From: Macrolepiota albuminosa
Lineage: Eukaryota > Basidiomycota > Agaricomycetes > Agaricales > Agaricaceae
Assembly: GCA_027475525.1 (NCBI GenBank)
Contig: JAMWFC010000092.1
Span: 992,001 to 1,056,000 of the forward strand
Direction: 5' to 3'
Length of the DNA: 64,000 bases
Shown: in pieces, positions 10,896 to 23,812 of the stretch
How the letters are laid out: each line of letters opens with the position of its first letter
How positions within the stretch are numbered: the stretch's first letter is position 1
The notes under the pieces: generated by a model
What the model was told of the DNA's origin: nothing
What the model saw: only the letters and a program-made list of their open reading frames with translations
The model's database searches: none
Made by a program: the position numbers and the translations under genes

Positions 10896-12813
10896 AGAAG
10901 CTTGAGCTTGGGAGACGAAGCTAAGACGGTGCTTATGAAGGACCTCACCGAACAAAATTATAATAATTGATTACGTTCTGCAAGAGCTGAATCTAGATCA
11001 GAACTGTGATTTTATCTACTATCACGTACATCGGGTTTCAAAATGCCGTAGTGTTCAGATCGTGGTCGCAATGCACCTGATCTTTGCTAGAACATAACTA
11101 ATACATACTATTCAAGCTTGGATCTTGAGACGATCAGTGAAATTCACTCAAGACTGGTTTGCGATAAGGTAAATATATACACGTAGAACATAAAAACACA
11201 CTTGCAAACTTTGTATAAGTCATATATATGTTAAGGACATGCCAAGTTTCATGCCGTTTCCAGCACATTCAGAGAAGATATTACAACAGGAGTATAGATG
11301 TGTGACATCTAACAATTTGACCTTCATCAGGTTTCAAAGTCCACAAGATCCATGCCTTTAATGTAAGCTGTAGCTATGTGCTGTGCCAGCTAGCCCAGCA
11401 TGAAATAAGGCAGGTGACCAACCAGGCCTTTCTATTTTTTCTCCTTTTATGGTTACTAGCTTAGACATACTGCTTTTTGTATGAGACATTTCATCAGTTT
11501 TACTTAGACTTCAACCACTCAAGTACATTCTCTATTTGAATTCTATCTACTTTAAAACCCACCCACTCTCCCTGGAGTAAATATTCTTAAATTCAATTTT
11601 TGTTTCATATTTTTGAATTTTTCTGATACTTGTATGCAGTCATATCTGAGGACTTGTAAACAAGACACTAAGCAGTGGGCCCACCCATCCTCTGCTGCGT
11701 CTACTGGTGGCTGCTTCTGTGCATGGACTTTGCATCCCTTTCTGATCAATTCTTCTTCTTCTTTGTTTATGCACACTGTTGAACCCATGAAACAGTGCTG
11801 ATGCCAGCAGTATGAGTCAGTGTGACATTTTGTGACAAAAGTCTTGAAACACTAGGGTTTTGTGACCTTCTACCACCTCTACAATAAACGTAAACCTGGA
11901 CTGGTATATAGCTCCACAATGAAACACTCTTGCATTGTAGTTCAAGCAGCATCCCATCCTTCCACCCTAGCAGCTCATATCTGCTGGACATTCATGGAGA
12001 TGGGGGCATCTAACAATGACCAGGTGGATATTCCTAATCCATTTATTCATGATCCAGACTTAGAGGTCATGAGGAGAAGTGAAGACATCACTCTCTTTGT
12101 TCATTGTTGTGAAAGACAAGATAAAAGACAAATCTTTGCCTCTTTTATTTATTCCTGCTTCTTTGCCACCTCTATTCACTATTGGTGAAGAAGATGTAGC
12201 AGAAAGACTGACAGCAATTAAAACCATGGTGGCCAGTGTTGGCAGACAAATAGCAGTCAGTAGCAAGACATATAGCAGCTGATTATAAAAAAAAACCTTC
12301 CACTGCTATTTGTTTTGATGGCAGAAGAGACAGATAGAGGCATGGAGGCCTTAGATAAAGAAAATGTTCCACTGCTGTTTGATGTAACAGCTAAATAGAT
12401 GTAACTTTTATCTTAGTCTTTTTCCTCTCAACAAACTTGTTCTCCAAGCCTACCTACTGGTAAAAATGTCCAGGAATGGGAAGAATATAAAACATGTATG
12501 ACTCAATATGAGGATAAGAGAAAAATCAATAAATTGTATTAAAAACATGAGTTATAATTTGGCATTGGTAAACCAGAGTTCATTTATATCTACAGAACAA
12601 GAATTTTGCTCTAGAGCATGATATAGTCAATGTAGGCCCATTGACCCTTTCAATCTAGCTGTATCTGCTGATATGTCTGAGTCACCCTCACAATCTTTAT
12701 TGTCATGCTTGATAGCCAATTATGAAGACATTATGCTTACCAGACCTCAGGGGCCATATATACCAGACAACTTTGCATTCTTGACAGAAGATTATTTGTT
12801 TGATGAGAATGTC
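10896..12813. other. Promoter-side spacer passing into anonymous decayed DNA
   Basis: Up to about 11200 the sequence keeps CpG and is probably the upstream region of the oxidase gene. Beyond that CpG nearly disappears and only short incoherent frames occur (for example 11613-11801 and 12079-12282). It resembles old transposon debris, but no family motif was recognised. Confidence 0.45.
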
Positions 12814-13312
12814 TGTAAGGGCGACCTCTAGAGGCTGTGGCTCAGTCACACAGCTGGCAGAGGGAGATCCAAAGTGTATTAGAATATATACTGACAATAT
12901 CAAGGTAGCTACTCACCTGGCAGAGGGAGATCCAAAGAGAACAAGTCTAGGGATTCCCTATGCCAGGTTGGATGCTTCTGGGGCCTCTGAAGCGTGGGAA
13001 ACAACTGTACAATACAACAAAACCTTAAAAACTCGAAAATTGCCTACACAAACACTTGTACAAATAAGGGGCAAACTCTGGCAAACTCTGGCTTATATAA
13101 GCGGTCTGGAAGCGGTGCTGAGTGGGCCCACACTTGTCTGAATGGTGGCTAAAGAACCAGAGCATCTCAAGGGCTGAGAGTAGTACTAACAAATAGTGTT
13201 GAAAGAATAGAAACAGTAAAATGAAATAATGTCAGAAGAAATAAGAGAATGAATGGAAGGAGAGTGAAGAGATAAGGAGTGAGAAAAGGAAGAAATGAGG
13301 AGTCCCCTGACA
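12814..13312 (-). repeat. Solo LTR of gypsy family C
   Basis: A 499-bp LTR in inverted orientation, TGTAAGGGCG to CCCCTGACA. It is flanked by a perfect 5-bp target duplication ATGTC (12809-12813 and 13313-13317). No internal sequence is present, so it most likely formed by recombination between the two LTRs of one insertion. Confidence 0.95.
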
Positions 13313-13650
13313 ATGTCTTTTATTCAGATAAATTACATGGATCTAATACAGAGGAGGAATACACATCAGAAAATTAATATTTTCAATACTCATTACAATT
13401 CATGACTTGTCCATTAGTTACTTTTCATTAAAATTAACCATCCAGTTTTGCTGGTGATGAATTCATCATAAATTTGTTTGATCTGTTCTGCTGCTCATAG
13501 ATAGGAGACAGGACACATCAGCAAAAAACCACACACAAGTCAATGGATACACAATAGAGAATCAAACCTTCCTATTGTGCACTAGAGTGAACATTAATTG
13601 AGAATATTTTGCTAGACTACAGGACCTGATTGTAATAGATATAGTATATA
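13313..13650. other. No gene seen
   Basis: AT-rich, CpG-poor spacer between the solo LTR and the mariner element. No motif recognised. Confidence 0.5.
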
Positions 13651-13862
13651 CACTGGCTCAAAAAACTGCCCTAATATTTGGCCTTCTTGAAAAGATTCAC
13701 ATGGTGTGCAACAATTACCCAAGCAAAAAATTGTAGAAAATCACATGACATACAACTGCATCCTGGCTTCATAATGATGTATAGAACATATGTTTTGGAT
13801 AAGAACTTGCATATTAATAAATCAAACAAAATATTCAATTATTGGGGCAGTTTTTTGACCCA
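13651..13862. repeat. Left terminal inverted repeat of the mariner element
   Basis: About 212 bp, inverted relative to 15055-15267. Shared blocks include the AAAAAACTGCC outer end, a stretch around GATTCACATGGTGTGCAACA and an inner gcagttttttgac. The arms are diverged but readily aligned. Confidence 0.85.
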
Positions 13863-14007
13863 CTCTAATTTACTCTAATTTTCATATCTAGTACTTGGTA
13901 TCACCTGCACTTGCCTTTATAACTGCTTTGATCCTTCTAGGCATGCTCTCTATAAGGCTTTGGCATATCTCTGATGGTATTTTATTCCACTCCTTGACTA
14001 CTCTCTC

Positions 14008-14907
14008 CTACAACTCATGCACTTCTTTAGAAAATACCTCATACTCCAAAAGTTTGTGCTTGATATAAACCCAGAGGTGTTCAATGGGATTGAGGTCAGG
14101 GGATTGGACAGGCCAGGATATCACAATGATGTTGTTATTAGGAAACCAGGTTGTTGCCTGTTTGGAGGTGTGTTTTGGGTTGTTGTCCTGCTGAAAATAT
14201 TGTTCTTCCTCTTCCATTTCCAACTTCTCAAAGCTTTCCACCACTCTCTCATCCAAAATCTCACAATAGTATGCAGCATACATCTTTTCCTAAACTTTTA
14301 TGAGCTTTCCTACTCCATTCCAACCCATGCAGCCCCATATAATTAAATTGTTTTCTCCTCCATGCTTGATAGTTGGTGTAGTGATGCAGTTAGATAGTAG
14401 TTCTCCTGGAATTTTCCACACATACACCTTCCCATCTGATCTACTCCAATCAATCTTTGTCTAATCACTCCACAAAGCCCTTTTCCAATCTTCCACTGTC
14501 TAGTTTTCATAATACTGAGCAAACTTGAGCTAGTTTGCACAATGAGCAGCCTTGAGCATGGAAACTTTCTTCTTTGTTGCTGAGCAAAAACCTGCCTCCT
14601 TCAATGCATTCCTGACTGTCTGAGGATTGACAGGACTAAAGATGACAGAATTAATAAACTGTGTAGCTTGAATAGCATTATCCAGCTTCTCAGTAGTAAT
14701 TTGGTAAATAATAGACTGTTTGTCATGTGCTATAAACTTGGAAGAATGACCTTCAGGATAATTCTCTTTGTTGCTCTCCAGTTCTTTGCTGATCCTTCCC
14801 ACAGTGCCATTTTCCAGGCCAGTTTTTGCTTGGATTTGATGCTGAGAATACCTCTCATTGAGAAGAAAAGCAACAGAAGAGCAATTGGCAGCAGAAACAG
14901 GTCGCAT
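14008..14907 (-). pseudogene. Tc1-family transposase, broken
   Basis: Reading from 14907 down gives a helix-turn-helix region (HQIQAKTGLENGTVGRISKE), a central part with the expected WSD of the first catalytic Asp, then QQDNNPKHTSK with the second Asp and QSPDLNPIEHLW with the catalytic Glu. The spacing between the last two fits a DD34E catalytic core. In-frame stops interrupt the frame near 14531 and just after WSD, so the gene is inactive. Total length of about 300 codons is close to normal Tc1 transposases. Confidence 0.9.
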
Positions 14908-15054
14908 AATGGTGGTAGAGTGTCAAGAAGGTGATTGATTGAAGTTGAACATGTTAAATTAGTACCAACAAGGTTAAATAACATTGTTTATACTTTTCAC
15001 AAGGTGTTTCCATCTTCTACTGCTCAAAAGTATTGAGAAAATATGAACATTAAA

Positions 15055-15267
15055 GTGAGTCAAAAAACTGCCTCAATGATTGAATATTTTGTTTGATTTA
15101 TTAATAGGTGAGTTCTTGTCCAAATCACATGATCCATACATTATTATGAAGCCAGGATGCAGTTGTATGTCATATAATATTTTACAATTTTTTGCTAAGG
15201 TAATTGTTGCACACCATGTGAATCTTTCCAAAAAGGCCAAACATTGGGGCAGTTTTTTAAGCCAGTG
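15055..15267. repeat. Right terminal inverted repeat of the mariner element
   Basis: Inverse partner of 13651-13862, ending in CCAGTG followed by the TA target duplicate. Confidence 0.85.
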
Positions 15268-15988
15268 TATTGTAAAAGGACACCAAAAACAATCAAACCA
15301 TTGGCCCTGATTGTTATTACATTGTTTTTGACAATGACAATGAAAAAGCATATTAAAAAGTAATTTAAAAGATATTCAAAAAATATCTATAGATCTGATT
15401 CAATACTTTTTCTTTTTTTCTTATGGAAGTATTCTTCCTGACATTAAAATATTCTTTCAACTTCCCTGCCCAAAATATTATAAAGACATTGTTTAGAATA
15501 ATTGATAAATATTATATTTTTTTCTTTATTTCTATTCAAATTCTATTACAAATACCATTGAAATACTATTTTAAGTTCAATTACATTATTTTTTTTGATG
15601 TTTTTGATAGAAACATTTAAATAAAATTTTAAAACTATTTGGATTATTTTTACCATATTTTTATATTCTTTTGCTAAAAAAACAGTGTTCTCTGCATCAA
15701 GTGCTAAAATATTTTTTTGACTTTCTGGCCCAAAATATTATAAAGACATTGTTTAGAATAACTGATAAATATTATATTTTTTTCTTTATTTCTATTCAAA
15801 TTCTATTACAAATACTATTGAAATACTATTTTAATCAGCCTAAAGGCAAGCACTGTAGGTAGCAAGCATTTTTGAAGGCCTCTGCATGCTTATGAGTTCT
15901 TCTAAACTCTTCCACACCTCTCCCTTCAAGATTGTAAGCTGATCATGGCACGATGCTAGGATCTGGCAGATGCTGTGATGTGGTCAGC
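15268..15988. other. AT-rich spacer with a 105-bp direct repeat
   Basis: Two near-identical segments of about 105 bp (about 15470-15575 and 15732-15837) share ATTATAAAGACATTGTTTAG and differ at a few bases. They are spaced 262 bp apart. Short lysine/phenylalanine-rich frames here are a consequence of AT-richness. No gene. Confidence 0.6.
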
Positions 15989-16222
15989 TGTAGCGTAGTC
16001 CGCTATGTGGCGTTGGCCACATAGCTTTACTTACTGTATAGTAGTAAATATTATATTATATTTATTATAATATAATATTATTTACATTAGTATATAATTA
16101 GTTACCCAGCTGCTTACAAAGCAGCTTATTTTTGTGTTTATACTACATAGTCAATAGACCGGACTGGTCTGATTCTGTGCAGTGTGAACCTAAGCTCTCA
16201 CAATCCCTGTAACTTTGTTACA
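15989..16222 (+). repeat. 5' LTR of gypsy family A element
   Basis: TGTAGCGTAG to TTTGTTACA, 234 bp. It contains three hairpin-forming inverted repeats: 10-bp arms at 16002-16011/16016-16025, 14-bp AT arms at 16047-16060/16066-16079 and 8-bp arms at 16108-16115/16119-16126. Confidence 0.95.
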
Positions 16223-16350
16223 TTTTTTTGAATCTGCCAGCTAGGATCTATTGCCTAGCATCCGATGTCAGTCGTTGAGTTCATTGACAGAACTCTTTCA
16301 GCTTCTCGAGCTTCTTGCACAGCCACACCATGCAAATTTCAAACAGGGAA

Positions 16351-19300
16351 ACGATGAGTAATCCCATACCTGCAGCGCCCACTGACGGCGGGCGAAATGC
16401 CCACGACCTACGGGGAGACCCAGCAGACACCCAGGACGCGTCAGCATCCAATGCGGGTCAGGTAAGACCCAAGGCTCGAGACCGAGGTCAGAGTGCCAAC
16501 CTGGCCGGGAATGAGAGTGAGGCCCGGAGACAGCAGGACGGTCAGCAATGCCTCCAGGACAAGATGCCCGGGGGATTAACGCCCCCAGTTACGCAGATGC
16601 CAGGAGGACCGCGACGGTCTAGCCGATTGGCTTCCAAAGGACCCCCGCAGGACAACTGACAGTCAACCGGCGCCTATGGCGCCCCAGGAGACGCCGAGTC
16701 GTCAGTACGGACTGGGAGAGCCCTCCCCACGAGCCGGAGCAGTGGGACCAGGCGGTCCACAGCGGGTCCAATACCTTCTAAAGTAGCGGAAGCCTGCTTA
16801 GAAGAGGTACCGGAGGAGGCTGCAAGGCCTGAAGTATACTGTGCGGAAGATCGATTCCTACGCACCCCAGCAGTGGAGGAAGCTCTGGAGGTTGTAGAGC
16901 TTCCAGAGGAGGTGATGGAGTTGTCAAGTGACGATGACGCCGGAGCAGAGGAACAGCGGCTGAAAACCACGTACACCGTGCGCTTGCGGGTGTTCTGGGA
17001 CTTGCACCCAGAGGTGATGAAATACACCACCCAAGCACGACTCAAGCGCTACGCGTCAGCCCATATAGTAGCACTTAGGCAACAAGGGCACGAAGTGCCC
17101 AATGTATTCAGTACCGACTCAAGCGCTACGCGTCAGCCCATATAGTAGCACTTAGGCAACAAGGGCACGAAGTGCCCAATGTATTCAGTACGAAATATAC
17201 TGATTTGATGGTGAGAGTGCTCACTATGGAGCTGCAAATGTATGTGCAGCGTAAGGCCACATGGCAATCGGGGGTCTCGACCCCCTGGAGCCACACGTCC
17301 AAGGAATGCTCGGCATGACGCAATCAAGACGTCGGAATTGAGCTAGTGGAGGCACTAGCACGGGCGCAAGAAGTGCCCAAAGTAAGACCGGTGAGTACTT
17401 TTTATACTCCAGCAGGACAAGGGTGGCGTGAGGAGCCCCCGCACATGCGTAACCAAGACCGTAGGACAGATATGTCAGGTCCGGATGGGCACGATAGCAC
17501 TGTGCTCAAAGTGGAAAGCGAGGCATCCGTGATGCCGCGCGTGCCCATGGCCGAAACGTTGAGCGACAGAGTCGCGTATCAACGTATGCGCAATGGCGAC
17601 CTCAGGTCTAAGGGACAGTCCCTTATCGACGATCAGGGCATCGTATTCGAGGGCACTAAGCCCATTGACGAGATGCGTCGTCAATTCGTCACGCAGGGTC
17701 AGGAGAATCAAGCTTCTCCAGGTCCAGGGCGGCGCAACGATCATGATCGAGGAGACTTCCTCGATCGAGATGGCGCCACGAGACGTGATGTCCCTGGTAA
17801 CGGCTGGGATGACGGCCCTAGGTCGATTCCTCGAGACGAGGGCAATTATGCCCACAGTCGAGGAGGCTCGGGACGTCCCCCGCAAGGTGGACGGGGAAAG
17901 TCACTTCCCCATGCCGCTGATTTGGCGACTAGATCCCCGGGTCAGCGGGAAGCCATCCGAATGCATCGTGAAGCCATGCACGATTGCCTGCATTGAGTAG
18001 TCGATGATGCCCTGGGCGTAACCTTACGGTTACCGGACAGAGTGAAGCTGCGTAAAGCAGACAGCAGGCACATTCGCGCCTATACAGGTGCGTCCCAGTT
18101 CAGCAACCTGGAAGATTTGGCGATGGATGTATGCACCCATCTTGCCATGTGCTTATACGGAGGTGACCATATGGAACGAGAACGAATCTTCATTCTGCCT
18201 GAGTTCTTGGCTGGAGAGGCCATGGGTTGGTTTTGATGGGCAGTACTGCACGTCAACCATGTCCAATATGACTGGACGTTTAAAGGAGTCCTTACAGGAC
18301 TGTACGATCAATTCGTACACCCCTCAACGCTTCAGGATGCAAGGCGGGACTTCCAGTCCACCAAGTACACCGAGAAGTTGGGAGTACAAGGGTTCTATGA
18401 TACTCTTAATGACCATGCCCAGAACATGGCAGTATACCCGGACGGGTATACAATGCTCGAAACGTTCTTAGATGACATTCCAGCAGATATGCGCCGCTAT
18501 TTGATACGTGAGGACGGATTGTCCCCAGAAGTCAACGATGTGGAAGAATTCGTGGCATATGCCATCCGGTATGAGCAGTCTCTGAAGACTGCTAACCACT
18601 ACAAACATCGGAGTGGACACAAAGGGGGACCCAGGCGACTACCGCCTAGTGGGACACCTTCACGAGGTCAGCATGTGGGGACCTTCCTGGCCAAAAAGAC
18701 CGATTTGGACCGTGACTGCAACACGCGGTTTGTGGTACGCAGAACCCCTGCTGCAAACCGGGGGCGGAGCCGCCCACACCCAGAGCGGGCGCTGGACGGA
18801 GAACGTCCTAAACCAAGGCCAGACTTCAAGCCAGCCAACCCACCGGGACAGTCGGGGACCTGTTTCACGTGTGGCCAACCAGGCCACTACGCTACCAACT
18901 GCCCTGCGAAGCCAGGACCCCTGAGGAAGGGGTATATACCCCGCGCCCACCTTCGAGCTGCACATACTGCAGCCGTGAGTGGGAGTGATGGAGACGTATC
19001 TGCCGAGTCTGAGGTGGAGCACCCCACAAACGACCAGGAGCCCCCAGAGGAGGCATTGGGCGCCAAGCCCGAGAGTGTGGTCGTGGAGGGGGAGGAGTAC
19101 GTCACAGTCGATGTATATGATGACGTCTACGACAATGAGTATTACAGTCGCGACAGCGACTCTGAGTGCCTAGCGGCGATGATGGATTGGCTGTCCACAA
19201 ATGATCCCGAATGGAATAACGTAGTTCGGATGAAGAAGGTGACCCTTCGTCATGCAGAGGGCACTTTGCAGCGCCCTACATTGAAACGAGCAGACAAGGA

Positions 19301-19730
19301 GTGCCTGGTCTCGTATGTGGACGTAGACGGCCACAAGGCATGGACCCTATGGGACTCTGGGAGTACCACATTGGGCATAACGCCCCAGTTCGCCCATGTG
19401 TACGGAATATCCGTGCAGGAGTTGGATACGCCATTGGCGTTACAGCTGGGCACCGTAGGGAGCCGAGCCATGGTGCAGTACGGGACAAATGTGAATGTCC
19501 AAACGCCGGGCTCACGTAGCCAGGAATACATGGATGTAGTGAACTTCGATCGCTACGATATGATACTGGGAACGCCATTCATGCGGCATAACAAAGTCAT
19601 ACTAGACTTTGACCACTGTCAGGTACTAGTGAATGGGAAAGTGATCCCAGCCAAACGAGCTACAGCAGACGACACTGATAATCGTCTGCGACGTCATCGC
19701 ACTACGGAGAAACGCAAGGACTCTCCATGA
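16351..19730 (+). CDS. Gypsy family A Gag and protease (first part of the Gag-Pro-Pol frame)
   Basis: The start ATG at 16351 (MSNPIPAAPTDGG) is likely; an upstream ATG at 16315 is in frame. The frame carries a basic disordered N-terminus, acidic segment VMELSSDDDAGAEEQ, a Gag core around 18042-18600 (GFYDTLNDHAQNMAVYPDGY), a CCHC zinc knuckle CFTCGQPGHYATNC near residue 812 and an aspartic protease with LWDSGSTTLG near residue 976 followed by DMILGTPFMRHN. TGA codons interrupt the frame at 16657, 17316, 17994, 18234 and 19728. Pol continues in the same frame after the last one, so Gag and Pol were probably one polyprotein of about 2,401 codons. Each TGA could come from CGA by one transition. 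Confidence 0.9.
17038..17191. repeat. 77-bp tandem direct duplication in gag
   Basis: Perfect copies at 17038-17114 and 17115-17191 (start cgactcaagcgc). Removing one copy puts the upstream and downstream gag frames in register. Confidence 0.97.
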
Positions 19731-19745
19731 CTTGGCCGGCGCAGA

Positions 19746-22700
19746 GTGCCGGCCGTGGAGGATGTGGAGGAGGAAGTGCAGGCTATGCCTGGACTGAGCG
19801 CAGACCACAACGTGGTAATGATGAGCGAGGAGGAGTATCAAGTCTCCAAGAGGAGCAACGAGCGAATAATCGCTCCTGAGATTCAAGGTGCAACGCCTCC
19901 GGACAAACACCATCGAAAGGCGAGACGACGGGAGGACTCAGTGGATGTATGTCCACCTATGTCCTCATGGGTCAAGTTGGAAGACTTGAAAGACAGCATC
20001 CGAGAGGTGGAAGCCTCAGTAGAGGGGGACACACGGTCTTTATGGGAACGACCAGCTCCCCTACCGGAGTACGACTGGGCATACGACCCCCGAATGCCGC
20101 AAGAGTGGAACGAGCTCGTGGCAGCCACGTGTGCGCAAAATGCACACCAGAGACAGATGACCATCAAACCAGCGTATCACCAGCCAGCCCCGGACGAGGT
20201 ATCTGTAGCGTACTCGCTTGTACGTGAGGGAAGAAGCCTTGTGGCTTATAAGGCAGCGGCAGCGGGTGCCCCGCTGAGACTACACATACCTGATGACAGT
20301 GTCAATCGGGTGCTCACAATGCGCAAGCAGTATGCACCGCCGCCTCGGCCACCCTCAGAAACGGTGGAAGTACTTCCCCCGGTACGCATGAAAGGGAAGC
20401 AGAAGGTGACAAGCCTTCGTGAGGAAGATATTCCTCGGTTGCATCAGCAATGGCAAGAAGAGTTTGCCGACATGGTCAATGGGACCAAGGAGGAGCTCCC
20501 GCCATGGCAGGAGGTTAACCATGAGATTAACCTCATAGACAAGAACAAGCAGTATAAGTACCACTTGCCGCGCTGTCTACGCGCCCTCCAGGAGCAACTG
20601 CGCGATAAGACTAATCGCTATTTGAATGCTCAATGGTGGTCCCCATGCACCACCGCTCAAGCTGCACCGTTATTGTGCATCCCGAAGAAGGATGGAACCC
20701 TTCGAACAGCTCTTGATGCACGTCAGCGCAATGACAATACTATAAAGGATGTAACTCCTTTACCAGATCAAGAGGTGATCCGGGAAGACGTGGCTCGGGC
20801 GAAGTATTGCTCGAAGATTGACCTTACTGATGCTTACGAGCAGGTGCGCATTCACACCGAGGACGTACCCAAGACCGTATTTGCATCGATCATGGGTACA
20901 TTCACAAGCAATATAATGCAGATTGGAGACTGCAATGCTCCAGCAACTTTCCAGAGGCTAATGACCTCTATCTTCCGAGACGTAATAGGATGTTTCATGC
21001 ACGTCTACTTAGATGACATATTCATCTACTCGGATACCATGGAGGAGCATGAGCAGCACCTCAGAGTCGTATTCGAACGACTGCGCAAGTACAAGTTGTA
21101 CTTGAAGTGGAAAAAATGTGAGCTCTACGCTCAGAGTATAGACTGCCTAGGGCATGTCATAGACGAGCGGGGTATCCACCCTGATCAGGACAAGCTCGAT
21201 CGTATTCGGGAGTGGCGCACACCCCAAAACTACAATGACATCCAACAATTCGTTGGCCTTGTCAACTACATATCGAGCTTCTTGCCTGATGTCACAGCCT
21301 ATACTGGGCCACTTATGGCCATGACGCAGAACAGGTCACCGTTCAATTGGAGGCCGTTGCACCAGTGGTGCTTCGAGATGGTCAAACGGATCTGTACAAA
21401 GACTCCGGTGATTCGACCAATCGACCCTAGACGGGACGAGCCGATATGGCTCATTTGCGACGCGTCCAAGACAGGCGTCGGAGCCATGTACGGCCAGGGA
21501 AGCAGCTGGCAGACATGCCGCCCAGCAGGGTTCATGTCGAAGAAGTTCACGACGGCCCAGCAAAACTATGCGGTGCATGAGCTGGAGACTCTTGCCATAC
21601 TCGAGGCCCTCCTCAAGTGGGAGGATAAGCTGATGGGATACCCCATCCACATCATAACGGACCACAAGGCCCTTGAGTTCTTTAAAACTCAGGTGAACTT
21701 GTCGCCGTGCCAGCGACGGTGGATAGACTACATGTCGAGATACCAGTTCGACATCACCTATGTTAAAGGTGAACTCAACAAAGTGGCAGACTGCTTGTCG
21801 CGCTACTTTGAGAGTGATGTAGTTGGGGAGGCTCACGAGCCTCATGAGTATGTGCAGGCAGACTGCCGCATAGACCCTGATGGAGAGGATTTACCTCTCC
21901 ACCGATACCAGGAGCTCAGGGAGCATGTCCTGGACGTACACGCTATGCGTGACAATGAACGGAGGCGAAGTACTCACCTCAGAGAGCAGCGTGAAGAATG
22001 GGACGTAGCCGCCCAGTTGCTCAAGGAGCATGAAGCCGTGGACCCAGCGTCCACTAGGGAGCATGAGCGTCACGATATACCCGTTACGCTTGCAGAGATG
22101 CTCGAAGGCAAATTGCCTTCATCCCAGCCTCCTAGCCTGGTCAATGACGACTTCCGGCAGGAGGTGGTGCAGGACTATGGCGATGATCCTCTCTTCGCCG
22201 AGATAATCGCCAATCCTGACGACCATCCTCGGTTCAGGCATGAGCCTGGTGGACTCATCACGACGGAGAACCGTCAAGGGGTGGCAGTGGTATGCCTCCC
22301 CTGTACGCGTACCATTGTTACGCGGGTCTTGGACCAGGCCCATGCCCTGGTCAAGGGGTGGCAGTGGTATGCCTCCCCTGTACGCGTACCATTGTTACGC
22401 GGGTCTTGGACCAGGCCCATGCCCTGGTGGGGCACTTTGGTGCTGCCCGGACGTTGGGCTACATCCGGAGATGGTATTGGTGGCCACGTATGGCCCAAGA
22501 AGTGACTAAGTTTTGCGCGTCATGCGCAGCATGTCAGAGGGCAAAGTTGCCCCCTGGATCCCCTCCCAGGAAGCTACACCAGCTACCCATGCCGGTGAAA
22601 CCCTGGGACTCAATCGGAATGGACTTCGTAGGGCCCTTTCCTGAGTCCAGAGGGTTCGATTACCTCTGGGTAGTCATATGCCGCATGACGAGCATGGTGC

Positions 22701-23710
22701 ACCTCATACCGGTGCGAACTATGCTGATGGCTAAGGAGCTGTCATGGATCTACCTGAGGGAGATTGTTAGGCTGCATGGGCTGCCTAGCACCATTGTGAG
22801 CGATCGTGACTCAAAGTTCACGTCTCAATGGTGGAGAGAACTCCACAAACTGCTAGGAGCACGACTCCTCATGTCGACGTCCTTCCATCCTCAAACGGAT
22901 GGGCAGACAGAGCAGGCTAACCGCAGTATAGGTCAGATTTTGAGGGCAGTTGTTCGCCCGGACCAACGGGACTGGGTGGACTGGTGTCCACTCACTGAGT
23001 TCGCGATTAACGCGAGTATCTCTGATACCACAGGGTATGCACCCTTTGAACTCAACGGAGGGTACTTGCCCTCCATGCTGCACGAAGTTCGTGCTGAGAC
23101 GGTGGCTCACCGTGGAGTTGTTGAGTTCGCCAGGCAGGCCCTGGAGAACATCGTGGTGGCGCATGACGCCATCATAGAGGCGCAAGTCTTCCAGGCGAAA
23201 AACGCCAATCACCGTAGGCAAGCAGACCCGCCAATAGCTGTAGGAGCGTTGGTATACCTATCAACGCGTAATCTGAGGCTCCCAAAGGGACGGGCGAGTA
23301 AACTCTGCCTGAAATGGGTAGGCCCATACCGCATCCTAGACGCAGAGCCAAGTACCTCCAACTACGTGTTGGAGCTGCCTCTGGCATTACAGGAACGACG
23401 CATTGTTCCTAAGTTTCATGTGTCGCTGTTGCGACCTTACAGCGCGTCTGACGATGCGCTGTTCCCTAACAGGGCAACCCCGGGCCCCTATGATTTTGGG
23501 GCTCGAGACGATGACAAATGGTTTGTCAAGTGCATAATTGGGCACCGGTGGACTGAGCGTAACACGCTTGAGTTTGAAGTACGATGGTCCCTGGGGGACA
23601 CAACATGGGAGCCACACTCCCATTGCTCCAAGCTAGCGGCACTTGACCGTTATTTGGAGTTGAAGGGCATTAAGCGCCCACATCAATTAAGTAAGCGTGC
23701 CAGCGCTTAA
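19746..23710 (+). CDS. Gypsy family A Pol: RT, RNase H, integrase, chromodomain
   Basis: Domains in order: reverse transcriptase with KIDLTDAYEQVRIH and the catalytic YLDD (codon 1527 of the joined frame, at 21006); RNase H starting LICDASKTGVGAMYGQG; an integrase HHCC region with HFGAARTLGYIRRW and CASCAACQRAK; the DDE core with GMDFVGPFPESRG, IVSDRDSKFTSQWW and FHPQTDGQTEQAN; and a C-terminal chromodomain-like module (EFEVRWSLGDTTWEPHSHC). It ends at a TAA. The 77-bp duplication at 22274-22427 splits it into two overlapping frames, which fuse when one copy is removed. The chromodomain fits a chromovirus that targets heterochromatin. Confidence 0.93.
22274..22427. repeat. 77-bp tandem direct duplication in pol
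   Basis: Perfect copies at 22274-22350 and 22351-22427 (start tcaaggggtggc), located just before the integrase zinc-binding region. Removal restores the frame. Confidence 0.97.
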
Positions 23711-23812
23711 TTTGATTGGCAGTGCCGATCGCGGCTTGGCTGAGTTGGTCAGCAGCTGTGGCTGAAACACGTCTTAAAAGGTGAAATTTCTTTTTCGCTT
23801 TTTTCCCCAACC

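Larger units (their letters stand above)
13651..15267 (-). mobile_element. Tc1/mariner-type DNA transposon
   Basis: A 1,617-bp element flanked by TA on both sides (13649-13650 and 15268-15269), the classic target duplication of this superfamily. The ends read CACTGGCTCAAAAAACTGCC and its inverse. Each end carries a long imperfect inverted repeat of roughly 210 bp (13651-13862 and 15055-15267), with a second copy of the AAAAAACTGCC motif at the inner border of each arm. It encodes one inverted, broken transposase. Confidence 0.9.

Noticed and set aside
16657..19730. UGA recoding or selenocysteine-style readthrough in gypsy A
   Set aside because: All six TGA codons are explained by CpG deamination of CGA, the same change seen between the LTRs. 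No conserved context follows the codons.
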